A DNA stretch of 64,000 bases from a virus, in IMG/VR virus record IMGVR_UViG_3300050343_000177, positions 1 to 64,000 of that record; one strand, given 5' to 3'. A model generated the notes under the pieces. The model ran no database searches. It worked only from the letters and a program-made list of their open reading frames with translations, and had not been told where the DNA came from. Shown piece by piece: positions 1-7,044 of the stretch. A program made the position numbers and the translations under genes. Each line of letters opens with the position of its first letter. Positions within the stretch are counted from its first letter, which is position 1.

Positions 1-26
1 AGAAAATCCTTAACTAGACTAGTGCT

Positions 27-533
27 ATGAAAGAATACTATACCTACGTTTATTATGACGCTGATTGGGTTGCTTACTATGTAGGCAAAGGTCGTCACAA
101 CCGTAAAAGAGTTAAACGAAAAATAAAAGTTCCACCCAACGAACGCATCCAAGTCTTTCACTTTAATGAGGAGTGGAAAGCATACGAATGTGAAGTAGAG
201 CTTATAGGTTTCTACGGTCGTGCTCAAGACGGCGGCACATTAAGTAATGTTTCGACGGGTGGTCCTGGTTGCCCTGGGGTTATTCCTAATGAAGAGACAA
301 GAGCAAAAATGTCGAGTGTTGCTAAAAAGCGGCCTCCTAAAATATTCACACCAGAATACAGGCGTAATTTATCTATTGCTGCTAAATCTAGATGCCCTCG
401 GATTAGAGCTGAAGCAGGGCGTAAGTGTAGCGCCAAGTTAAAAGGTCGCAAGCAATCTTCGTCTCACGCTGAAGCAAATGGGAAAGCACATGCTAAACCT
501 CGTTTCACTCGAAATGACCATGGCCGACACTGA
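27..533 (+). CDS. GIY-YIG homing endonuclease
   Basis: 168 aa. The N-terminus reads YTYVYY...YYVGKG, the GIY-YIG signature, followed by a conserved acidic region (ELIGFYGR) and an N-G-G-type segment (STGGPGCPG). The C-terminal half carries NUMOD3-like repeats (IPNEETRAKMS and similar), the DNA-binding module of phage GIY-YIG enzymes. It probably cuts an allele of its own locus to spread. Its stop codon overlaps the start of the polymerase segment of DNA polymerase, exactly where T7 DNA polymerase passes from exonuclease to polymerase domain, so it sits inside or between two halves of that gene. Group I intron core elements were not identified; a free-standing endonuclease between split gene halves is equally possible. 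Confidence 0.85.
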   Translation: MKEYYTYVYYDADWVAYYVGKGRHNRKRVKRKIKVPPNERIQVFHFNEEWKAYECEVELIGFYGRAQDGGTLSNVSTGGPGCPGVIPNEETRAKMSSVAKKRPPKIFTPEYRRNLSIAAKSRCPRIRAEAGRKCSAKLKGRKQSSSHAEANGKAHAKPRFTRNDHGRH

Positions 534-1795
534 TGGCTCAACAAGAAGCCAGTGGCTTCCGCTTTGATATGGATGCAGCTGAACGTGTCGAGGATGAACT
601 CGCATGTGAGGCTGAAAGTATTGAAGAAAAAATTCAAGCATATATAACTACTACCCTGGCAAAGTTATTCACACCAAAACGCACGTCTGCCAAGACTGGT
701 TACGTCGCTGGTGCACCGATGACAAAGCTTGTGGACTTCAATCCAACAAGCAGGACTGCATATCCACTGGGCGCTCACCACCTTCCGTGGTGCTCGTTTC
801 ACCAAGGTGACTGACTCAGCTGGTAAGCCTAAGGTTGATGAAGCCACACTCTCTGAGGTCAGAGACCAAGCACTAGCTGCTGGTAATACACAACTGCATG
901 AAGAGTGTGAGATGTTTATCCGTCTGCTCACTTTGCAAAAGCACATGGGTCAGCTGTCTGAAGGTGCTAACTCCTGGCTCAACTCGATTGAGAAGATGGT
1001 TGTATCCATCACAGCTGCACTCTTGCTACACAGACTGGACGTAACGCTCACCGTGGTCCTAACCTCGGGCAGGTTGTTCTGCACCATGGGCTACGGAATT
1101 GTTTGTTCCATTCCCTGGTCATGTCATGGTCGGTGCTGACTTAGAAGGCATCGAGCTCAGGGCACTTGGGCACTACCTTGCAGTCTTTGATGAAGGCTCT
1201 TTGCTGAAGTTGTATGCAATGGTGATATCCACCAGCAGAATGCTGACCGCGTGGGCTGCACAAGACCTCAGGTCAAGTCGCTGACCTATGCGTTCATCTA
1301 TGGAGCTGGCGATGCCAAGCTTGGCCACGTCTTGCATCCTGAGTATTCAGATGCACAGAAGAAGTCACTTGGCAGTGAGCTTCGTCGTAAGTTCCTTGAT
1401 GCTATCCCTGGACTAGAGCCACTGATTAATGCAGTGAAGCTTAAGGTCCGTGAGACTGGCAAGCTCAAAGGCTTAGATGGTCGTCCTATCTTCTGTGACG
1501 GAGAACATAAGAGTCTAAACTTCCTTGCTTCAAAGCTGTGGTGCAATCCTCAGTAAGCGTTGGTGTGTCATCTCACAAGAGTTGATTGACCAAGCAGGGC
1601 TTACCTACAACACTGACTACACTCGTTGCGCCTACGTGCACGATGAACAGCAGTTCTCTGTGCTGCCATCAGAAGCAGACCGTGTTGCACAATTGCTTGT
1701 CGAAGCTGCACCACTTGCTGGTCAGTATTACAAGTTCAAGGTTCCTATTACTGCTGCATCAGACATCGGTGCAATAGCTGGGCTGCACGCATTAG
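533..1795 (+). CDS. T7-like family A DNA polymerase, polymerase domain (5' part missing, frame-disrupted)
   Basis: Replicative phage DNA polymerase. Segments match T7 gp5 in order: MAQQEASGFRFD (T7 LAKQERNGFPFD), YVAGAP...DFNPTSR, the fingers motif region, LEGIELRALGHY (motif A, DASGLELRCLAHF), NGDIHQQNADR, TYAFIYGAGDAKLG (motif B), KGLDGRPI, an ILSKRW helix, YVHDEQQF (motif C; catalytic His-Asp-Glu) and a natural C-terminus (...SWAATH) at the stop near 1793. The frame breaks at about 740, 994, 1096, 1200, 1528, 1773 and 1787; most repairs are one base in a homopolymer (for example TTT to TTTT at 1200). The 3'-5' exonuclease domain is absent and should lie upstream of the GIY-YIG gene, left of the window. 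Alternative: a genuine pseudogene, but the conserved sites argue against that. Confidence 0.92.
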
Positions 1796-1809
1796 ATATA
1801 ATAGTTTCT

Positions 1810-1994
1810 ATGGAAGAAACAGAGATTACATTTACAATGAATGAGCGTTCAGTATACGAGCGCTACATTCAGCTGTAGTCTTCACTTTAGAGAAGTGGGC
1901 AGGCCAAGGAGAGCTTGACCAAGAGTGTTTGCTAGGTATCAAGCCAGCACTACAAGGCTGTGTATTTGAGTTTCAACTCAACCGTTCGCGGTGA
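1810..1994 (+). CDS. Small hypothetical protein
   Basis: About 61 aa if one missing base near 1870 is restored; the uncorrected frame stops at 1878. Begins MEETEITFTMNERS and continues LEKWAGQGELDQ to the TGA at 1992. It starts 15 nt after the polymerase stop and is probably co-transcribed with it. No family recognised. Confidence 0.5.
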
Positions 1995-2007
1995 ACATCA
2001 GATAACA

Positions 2008-2015
2008 GCTAGACT
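2008..2015 (+). promoter_or_regulatory. Candidate promoter element GCTAGACT
   Basis: GCTAGACT contains TAGACT, a plausible cyanobacterial -10 hexamer (TANNNT), and is followed by TATAAATA. It lies 92 nt before the DUF4278 gene. The same 8-mer (last base C or T) recurs at 11391, 41814 and 52865 ahead of other plus-strand units. Confidence 0.4.
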
Positions 2016-2106
2016 ATAAATACGTTCAACCGCACACATTAGGGGACGCAAGTAAGCAAGTTAAGTGCTGAAGGAACGGGAAATTTCCCCTCACTAGGAG
2101 TTTCCA

Positions 2107-2289
2107 ATGACTACTATCCAAGCAAGGAGCCTTGATAACGCTCGTAAGCAAATGGCGCGTGCTCGTAAAGAGCTTGAGCTAGCCCGTATTAACGACACTC
2201 ACTACCGTGGTGTTGAATATACACCTGTCTCTCAAACACATGAGACACATGGCACCTTCGTTTATCGAGGTCGCACTTACACTAAATAA
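2107..2289 (+). CDS. DUF4278 small protein
   Basis: 60 aa. The second half has the two YRG-type motifs of DUF4278 (YRGVEYTPVSQ and VYRGRTYTK), a family common in cyanobacteria and their phages, function unknown. The N-terminal 30 residues form a charged helix (RKQMARARKELELAR). A Shine-Dalgarno-like AGGAG lies 10 nt upstream (ctaggagtttccaATG) and a strong hairpin terminator follows, so this is probably a monocistronic unit. Confidence 0.8.
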   Translation: MTTIQARSLDNARKQMARARKELELARINDTHYRGVEYTPVSQTHETHGTFVYRGRTYTK

Positions 2290-2294
2290 CACTT

Positions 2295-2317
2295 AGCCCG
2301 CTAACGCGGGCTTTTTC
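2295..2317. terminator. Rho-independent terminator, shared by convergent genes
   Basis: AGCCCGCTAACGCGGGCT forms a 7-bp GC stem with a TAAC-type loop followed by TTTTT. It lies between the plus-strand DUF4278 gene and the end of the long minus-strand block. Confidence 0.85.
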
Positions 2318-2327
2318 TTACGTTCTT

Positions 2328-2966
2328 TTAGCCCTGATTGGTTAAACCAAGTGCATCAAGCAGCACACTTGTACCTGCGCCTGCTCCTGCACTAGCTGCA
2401 ATAAGACCTACTAAACCTTTACCTCTTGCTCTTTTTGTTCGGTATCTAGGATCACGCACTTCATTGTAGATCGCAGGGCCCGAGGCAATAGTTCCGCCAG
2501 CAAGAGCACCTAGTACAGCATCACCACCATCTGCTCCACCTAAGCCAGCAATACCTGTCAGCCCAAGCACACTACCGCCAGCAATTGCAGCTTCAGTCAA
2601 TGCACTATCTGTAAATAAACCTTTAGTATTTTTAATCTGTTCGTACATATCTTTTACGTTATATCCAAGAATCTTATTGATATAACTATCTTTCACTTCT
2701 TCCGCAGCTGTAGGTGGAACTTCCTGTTTAGGAACTGTAGATGTAACGTATGGGGCGTCTACTTTCACAGCAGGTTCCCTAGGTACTGTTGTTTGTATAG
2801 GGAACGGTTCTTGTATTTCTGTCGGAGCTGCGGCTCTAGAAACAGGAACGGCAACTGGTGTGGGAACTACTGCAGCTTTTGTCGGTGTATTAAGACCGTA
2901 ATATCCTCGCATTTCGTCTAGTATGTCTTGCTGCAAAGCAAACATTGGACTGTTTGATTGCGTCAT
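2328..2966 (-). CDS. Putative virion-associated protein with glycine-rich hydrophobic C-terminus
   Basis: 212 aa. Residues 1-85 are Pro/Val/Thr-rich and low complexity; residues 105-160 and 180-205 are Gly/Ala-rich hydrophobic stretches (GGSVLGLTGIAGLGGADGG) that could cross or bind a membrane. The same design appears at the C-termini of proteins at 35.7-40.0 kb and 45.97 kb, suggesting a set of ejection or internal head proteins. It overlaps the preceding small gene by a TGATG junction, so it is translationally coupled and last in this minus-strand operon. Confidence 0.6.
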   Translation of the reverse strand: MTQSNSPMFALQQDILDEMRGYYGLNTPTKAAVVPTPVAVPVSRAAAPTEIQEPFPIQTTVPREPAVKVDAPYVTSTVPKQEVPPTAAEEVKDSYINKILGYNVKDMYEQIKNTKGLFTDSALTEAAIAGGSVLGLTGIAGLGGADGGDAVLGALAGGTIASGPAIYNEVRDPRYRTKRARGKGLVGLIAASAGAGAGTSVLLDALGLTNQG

Positions 2967-3121
2967 TCCAATATTGTCGTAGGCTGACTTGCCTTCTGGA
3001 GTTGTACCTCTGCGCCTTTCTCACGATTGCGTTGCTGCTGCAGTGCAAGCCCTGAAGTAAAGCCACCTGTGCCTGGCTTCTGTTCCTGTGTGCCACGTGT
3101 AACCTTGTTATCCCAAGCCAT
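2963..3121 (-). CDS. Small hypothetical protein, coupled to the next gene
   Basis: 52 aa, Gln/Lys-rich (MAWDNKVTRGTQEQKPGTGG...), no recognised family. Start supported by AGG 7 nt upstream; stop codon overlaps the ATG of the next minus-strand gene (TGATG). Confidence 0.6.
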   Translation of the reverse strand: MAWDNKVTRGTQEQKPGTGGFTSGLALQQQRNREKGAEVQLQKASQPTTILE

Positions 3122-3128
3122 CTGACCT

Positions 3129-3248
3129 TTACGTTGCCTGGCTCTTAGCTAGAGCACTTGCACGATTGTTTGGCCGATAGCTCTCTCTATCTTCAGCACT
3201 AAGCCTACGTTTATCTACTGGTTTATTACGTAGGTTAGTTGACTTCAC
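3129..3248 (-). CDS. Small basic hypothetical protein
   Basis: 39 aa with a GTG start inside the end of the upstream gene (GTGAAGTC). Arg/Lys-rich (NLRNKPVDKRRLSAEDRE). It could instead be a frame-shifted extension of the 75-aa protein upstream. Confidence 0.4.
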   Translation of the reverse strand: MKSTNLRNKPVDKRRLSAEDRESYRPNNRASALAKSQAT

Positions 3249-3462
3249 TTATGTATACATGCCACGGTTCTTTCATTATATAACCTTTTGCACTGTATTC
3301 TATTAAAGGTTGCACTTCACCATCTACTTCAAAGCACACGACCCAGTCGCTGAACTTATCAAGCAACTCGTCTGGAATACTGTCTGCTAACTGATCGATT
3401 GCTGCTAGCTGATGTGGTGAACCTTCGTATGCTTCAAAGAACTTACGTAGGTCTATTCTCAC
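3235..3462 (-). CDS. Hypothetical protein
   Basis: 75 aa, acidic (MRIDLRKFFEAYEGSPHQ...). No recognised domain. Its ATG overlaps the stop of the upstream membrane protein, so it belongs to the same minus-strand small-gene cluster. Confidence 0.55.
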   Translation of the reverse strand: MRIDLRKFFEAYEGSPHQLAAIDQLADSIPDELLDKFSDWVVCFEVDGEVQPLIEYSAKGYIMKEPWHVYISEVN

Positions 3463-3684
3463 AGACCCACTTCCTGGTTCAATTTGTTCACTGCTTTAGC
3501 AATAGGCATCACAGTTGTCATAATCTTTTGCAGCATCTCTTTGTCAACAGCTTCGTTACGCTTCTCTAGTAGTTCAACTTTAGTGCTCGTAGCTCCTTCG
3601 TATTCTTTTGTTGTTTTGTGTTTGCTGTTGTGCATACTTAAGGCTAATAAGCAGGGCAAGCACTGGCCCGATTACATATTCCAT
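3459..3684 (-). CDS. Small membrane-anchored coiled-coil protein
   Basis: About 74 aa after removing one extra A near 3610. Residues 1-16 (MEYVIGPVLALLISLK) form a membrane segment; residues 35-70 are charged and helical (VELLEKRNEAVDKEMLQK), a likely coiled coil. This layout fits a lysis accessory (spanin- or holin-like) or virion membrane protein, but no family is recognised. Confidence 0.5.
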
Positions 3685-3718
3685 TTATAAATATCAACTG
3701 CGAAAAGTCTAGCTAAAT

Positions 3719-3933
3719 TCAACCAATCATAAGACCATCATCTGAGAGATCATCGTCTTCCCAACCTTCATCATAGATATCAGTGGAAGACTATCGTCAT
3801 CATCCTGCATCATCAGTAGTGTCATAAATGTATCTTCAGAAATTATTTCTGGCATTCCCTGTTGATTCTCATCAATCTTAAACATAATTCCATTTGCACG
3901 TAGTGTCTCTTGCACTCCGTTCTTCTGCTCCAT
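3719..3933 (-). CDS. Small acidic-tail hypothetical protein
   Basis: About 71 aa. It starts MEQKNGVQETLRANGIMFK and, after a one-base correction near 3790, ends in an acidic tail rich in Asp (DEGWEDDDLSDDG). Unrecognised. Its start overlaps the tail of the HNH reading frame. Confidence 0.45.
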
Positions 3934-4383
3934 ACGTGTCTTAAGCAGGCGTAAGGCAGTCTTTCTCCAATGCTGGGCGGCTCATACGACACACTTCGTA
4001 CCGTGCTCTCGTTAGAGCAAACCTCTGTTCGATAGTAAGTGGGTTCATCTAATTCTTCCTCTATAAATCTTTTGTTAGAAATCCATTCTTCAATAAGCTC
4101 TTGAGCGACAATGTTATAAAACTCTTGTCGTTGAAACCATACTAACCAAGATTCAGAACCTTTGTCTGCATTACATGAGCGACAGGCAGGGATCAAGTTA
4201 CTTCTTAAGACTTGAACCTCCTTTGCTTTTTGGTTTGCAATGGTCAAGAGTGTCGGCTCTATTGCACCTGCAGTAGGCACATAGTCCTCCCCAACCGTAT
4301 TTGATCTGTTGTCTGAACTTGCGCTTGGCTGTCTTCTTCGATAGACAGTTTAGGTCGAACAAAATCTGACCAGTCTTCGGCAA
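3843..4383 (-). CDS. HNH endonuclease
   Basis: Two overlapping frames join near 4200 into one protein. The first part ends CAYCRCNRADTLDHCKPKS and the second continues NLIPACRSCNADKGSES: two zinc-binding C-x-x-C pairs with the central D-H, the McrA-like HNH fold (DH...N...C-x-x-C-N-x-x-K). Probably a homing or free-standing phage endonuclease. The end is uncertain because the last ~90 nt overlap the next gene, and a second indel may move the stop upstream. Confidence 0.75.
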
Positions 4384-4457
4384 TTCCCATAGTTGTTAGT
4401 TAGCAACTTACGAATAATCTAACTACTATGCGTCTCTTTGAGTTTTATGTAGTGACT

Positions 4458-4694
4458 TTAGTAGCACTTATTCTTTACAATAGCGTCTAGCTTGTCTTCC
4501 ATCCTTATTAAATGTGATTCCATTCTGTCCATTGCTGTTTGCAATTCATTCTTGCTTACAAAGTCTTGCACAATTCGCAGTTCAATACCATCAACACGTC
4601 TATCAAGATGACTGATTTTATTATAGATACGACTAGTAAGCACAGCAAACCCTGTACCTACTGCTATAAATACTGGAACGAATGGTTCAATCAT
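4458..4694 (-). CDS. Small membrane coiled-coil protein
   Basis: 78 aa from the internal ATG (MIEPFVPVFIAVGTGFAVL), preferred because the upstream gene ends overlapping it. Residues 4-22 form a membrane helix, residues 25-75 an amphipathic coiled coil (HLDRRVDGIELRIVQDFV). Proteins of this shape are common and uncharacterised in marine cyanophages; a lysis-accessory role is a guess. Confidence 0.6.
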   Translation of the reverse strand: MIEPFVPVFIAVGTGFAVLTSRIYNKISHLDRRVDGIELRIVQDFVSKNELQTAMDRMESHLIRMEDKLDAIVKNKCY

Positions 4695-5012
4695 CTGTAA
4701 ATGCCTTGTGTGATTTAGATATAGACCATCCGTCCATGCCGAATGTTCCTGTTTCTTTGAATGTAACTTTAGATTTTTCGACAGCATTTTCGAGGACTTC
4801 TATCGTTTCGATATAGTCCTCTATTGCTTCATCAACTATTAATGGAACAATCAGGTCTTTGGGAGCAAAGCATCCCTGACTGCAGCAACTGCTCGGTCAT
4901 CAAGAGTGTTCTCACTCTTTGCAGCAAGTGCTTCCAGTAGTTCTACAATCAATCTCTTGACGCTGGTTGAGGTCAAGAAGCTGAACAAAATTGGGCGCAA
5001 TAGTGTCAACAT
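4687..5012 (-). CDS. Putative membrane-associated small protein, holin-like N-terminus
   Basis: About 107 aa if one missing G near 4858 is restored (uncorrected stop at 4851). N-terminus MLTLLRPILFSFLTSTSVK is hydrophobic, then helical charged sequence (LIVELLEALAAKSENTLDD). Its end overlaps the next gene (ATGATTGA). Hydrophobic start, small size and proximity to another one-helix protein suggest a lysis-region gene, not proven. Confidence 0.5.
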
Positions 5013-5035
5013 TAGTCTTATGCAACTTCCTTTAC

Positions 5036-5163
5036 TATTCTACAAACTACAAAACTACGCTAGCTACGCTGCTATCTAACCCTTTCTAAAAAAAGTCCTA
5101 TAGGTATAGCAAGGGATTTAACAAACAGGTATATAGAAAACTACTGTAGTTAGCGTAGTTTCT
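5036..5163. repeat. Dispersed element copy A (inverted CTACGCT arms)
   Basis: Left arm at about 5052-5070 has two CTACGCT copies in tandem (CTACGCTAGCTACGCT) after a CTACAAACTACAAAA run. A conserved core CTAACCCTTTCTAAAAAAA follows. The right arm near 5140-5160 is the inverse (TAGTTAGCGTAGTTT). Copies B (41651) and C (55108) share the left arm and core. This copy ends 5 nt from the integrase stop codon. Confidence 0.8.
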
Positions 5164-5168
5164 ATCAA

Positions 5169-5975
5169 TTATTGCCTTACCTGACGAATTGCCTTTAACT
5201 TATCCTCCAAAGTCCAAGTTCCGTAGCGTGCTGTCATTCCATTTATTTTGTGACCTACAAGCTTAGAAATCATTGAATCCTGCAGCTCTGCTGACCTACA
5301 GCGAGTAATGAAGTTATGACGCAGTGAGTGTGCTGCTTCCCCTTTCGGTAGTTGCATTCGTTCGCTAAACATCTGACTCCAGTTCTTACCAGGGTATTGA
5401 CTGTAGTCAGTCGTTAGACGATTGACCTGTGTATAGAACTCAGGGTGAATAGGCACGTCTCTCTGTGCTCCTGGCTTGATATTTCTGACACTATTTTTCT
5501 TTATACGAAAGTAAGGTATCTGATTGTCGAAGCGTATTTCGTTTGGCAAGAGCCCTGCAATTTCACCGATGCGGAAGCCGTGATACCAGATAGCTAGGAA
5601 GATAGGGTCTGCTTGATAACGCCCGTAGTAACTGAAGGGTCTCACTGGATACTCTTTACCCAAGCGGTTGTAATCAGTATTTAATTTAATCTTTTTACTT
5701 GCCTTACTCCAGTAGTTAGGCACATCAATAATCTCATCTTCTGTTGCCATATTCCAGATACCTGTCAGCAGGCTCAACCTCCTGCGTAATGTCTCAGGAG
5801 AAAGGGTGCCTATCGGCTTAAGCTGAGACTTCCAATAACGATTGACAGTCATACGGTCAATGTCATGCACGTCAACATCAGCTATTGGCTTAGCTGCTTT
5901 AAGCCAGCACTTGAATGTTGAGTCACGGATGTCCTGCATGTCGCGAACATCTAAGAGCAATTGAGAGACTTTCAT
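5169..5975 (-). CDS. int: Tyrosine site-specific recombinase (integrase)
   Basis: 268 aa. N-terminal SAM-like core-binding domain (residues 1-95, DRMTVNRYWKSQLKPIG...RRRLSLLTGIWN) and C-terminal catalytic domain (about 115-268). Visible catalytic residues: Arg in GFRIGEIAGL, His-x-x-Arg in HSLRHNF, the second His in VGHK and the tyrosine nucleophile in ARYG. Short compared with lambda Int (no arm-binding domain). A tRNA-Ser-like attP candidate lies about 70 nt upstream of its start, as in integrase-bearing cyanopodoviruses. It implies a capacity for lysogeny or for transposition between host tRNA sites. Confidence 0.92.
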   Translation of the reverse strand: MKVSQLLLDVRDMQDIRDSTFKCWLKAAKPIADVDVHDIDRMTVNRYWKSQLKPIGTLSPETLRRRLSLLTGIWNMATEDEIIDVPNYWSKASKKIKLNTDYNRLGKEYPVRPFSYYGRYQADPIFLAIWYHGFRIGEIAGLLPNEIRFDNQIPYFRIKKNSVRNIKPGAQRDVPIHPEFYTQVNRLTTDYSQYPGKNWSQMFSERMQLPKGEAAHSLRHNFITRCRSAELQDSMISKLVGHKINGMTARYGTWTLEDKLKAIRQVRQ

Positions 5976-6013
5976 TGTGTATTCGGGTTATAAGCAACGC
6001 CAATACATATCTA

Positions 6014-6042
6014 ACAAAAAACCCCACCGTTAGGTGAGGTTT
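6014..6042 (-). terminator. Terminator upstream of the integrase gene
   Basis: On the minus strand CCTCACCTAACGGTGGGG forms a 7-bp stem followed by TTTTTT. It sits between attP and int and would block read-through from the tail genes into int. Confidence 0.75.
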
Positions 6043-6043
6043 A

Positions 6044-6070
6044 AGCTAGAAAACGGAGAGGGAGGGATTC
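6044..6070 (-). other. attP: Candidate attP: 3' end of a tRNA-Ser gene
   Basis: Read on the minus strand, CGAATCCCTCCCTCTCCG followed by TTTT matches the T-loop, T-stem and acceptor (CCTCTCC plus discriminator G) of a bacterial tRNA-Ser, but no 5' half of a tRNA is present. A partial tRNA 3' end next to an integrase is the usual phage attachment site; integration would restore the host tRNA. Confidence 0.6.
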
Positions 6071-6189
6071 GCTCCTTCCGTTATTAGCGTTGTAACCAAA
6101 CTATAGCCCCTAATTGTCACTCAATCAATCAGTTGTGCTTATCAATCAAGGCTAAAGTTTTCCACAGTCCACGCCTTTCGCTCATTTAC

Positions 6190-6401
6190 CTATATTCCGA
6201 CTAATTCTACAATTTTGCTGGGATCTTTTTTGTCTCTTAATATAATATCATTATCTTCTTTTTTAGCTCTTAAAAATAAGCTCATTGCTTTTCTAAAAGC
6301 AATTAACTTGTTCGTCTCTGGGTGTTTTTCATGTATTCATCCAGAGCTTCGAACATGTCGCCGTCCATTCTTCCTTCGAATCTATGGGTGTTTGTTGTCA
6401 T
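6190..6401 (-). CDS. Small hypothetical protein
   Basis: About 70 aa after restoring one C in a CCC run near 6320: starts MTTNTHRFEGRMDGDMFEA, continues KNTPETNKLIAFRKAM and ends VELVGI. Helical and charged; no family recognised. On the opposite strand the same stretch shows an open frame with no support. Confidence 0.5.
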
Positions 6402-6504
6402 TTCGCTTGTCTGGTGTATGTAATTTTATCTTAACCAATTAATAAATAATACTGTCCTTCTATTACTTACCGATAAAAGGAGAGATGTTATTTAGTAATA
6501 GTAT

Positions 6505-6849
6505 CTAAGCAAATACACGATAAGGGGTGCTAGGTGTGACTTCAAATGCTTCCCAACCTTCAGGTGAATCCCCTAGATAATTGATATGAAAACCGTCTAG
6601 TGTCGTTGGAGCGACGGTCTCATTACCGTCTTCATCCCATTCACCCCCAACTGTAATTGTTCCTGTGACATCAATCGCATGGTTATGGCTATATGCCCGT
6701 AGTTGTTCTGATTCGTTGCCATCTTGATCAGTGACAGTTATCATAAATCCAGCAGTACGAGCAGCATCGAGCCAGGTTTCTTCATCAGTAAACCGGAGAA
6801 AAGGTCCTGGTGCTGGTGTGGTTTCGAGTAGTTCTAGTTCTTCAGTCAT
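6505..6849 (-). CDS. Hypothetical protein near tail genes
   Basis: 114 aa, acidic, beta-rich composition (ITVTDQDGNESEQ, GTITVGGEWDEDGNE). Lies two genes downstream of the tail adhesin on the same strand, which suggests a tail or fibre-associated role; not recognised. Confidence 0.6.
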   Translation of the reverse strand: MTEELELLETTPAPGPFLRFTDEETWLDAARTAGFMITVTDQDGNESEQLRAYSHNHAIDVTGTITVGGEWDEDGNETVAPTTLDGFHINYLGDSPEGWEAFEVTPSTPYRVFA

Positions 6850-6866
6850 TATTTTAATTCTGTGAA

Positions 6867-7040
6867 TTAATCTTCTTCAATTGTAAAGACATAGCCAAGC
6901 TCTTGAGCACGGGCTTTGGCTTCTTGTTCGTTATCGAATTGTTCGATGTTTGGTTGGCCTGATTCAAATGCACTGCCGTGCTCTAGTTCAATGTAGTGAA
7001 CCGCATCAGGTCCGTGGCATACGTAATAGGTGTTGTTCAT
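6867..7040 (-). CDS. Small hypothetical protein
   Basis: 57 aa (MNNTYYVCHGPDAVHYIE...ELGYVFTIEED). Compact acidic protein, four nt downstream of the adhesin gene on the same strand. Not recognised. Confidence 0.6.
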   Translation of the reverse strand: MNNTYYVCHGPDAVHYIELEHGSAFESGQPNIEQFDNEQEAKARAQELGYVFTIEED

Positions 7041-7044
7041 AGGG

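Noticed and set aside
2013-2020. TATAAATA as a T4-type late promoter
   Set aside because: A single occurrence and no T4-like late genes or gp55; more likely part of an ordinary -10 region.
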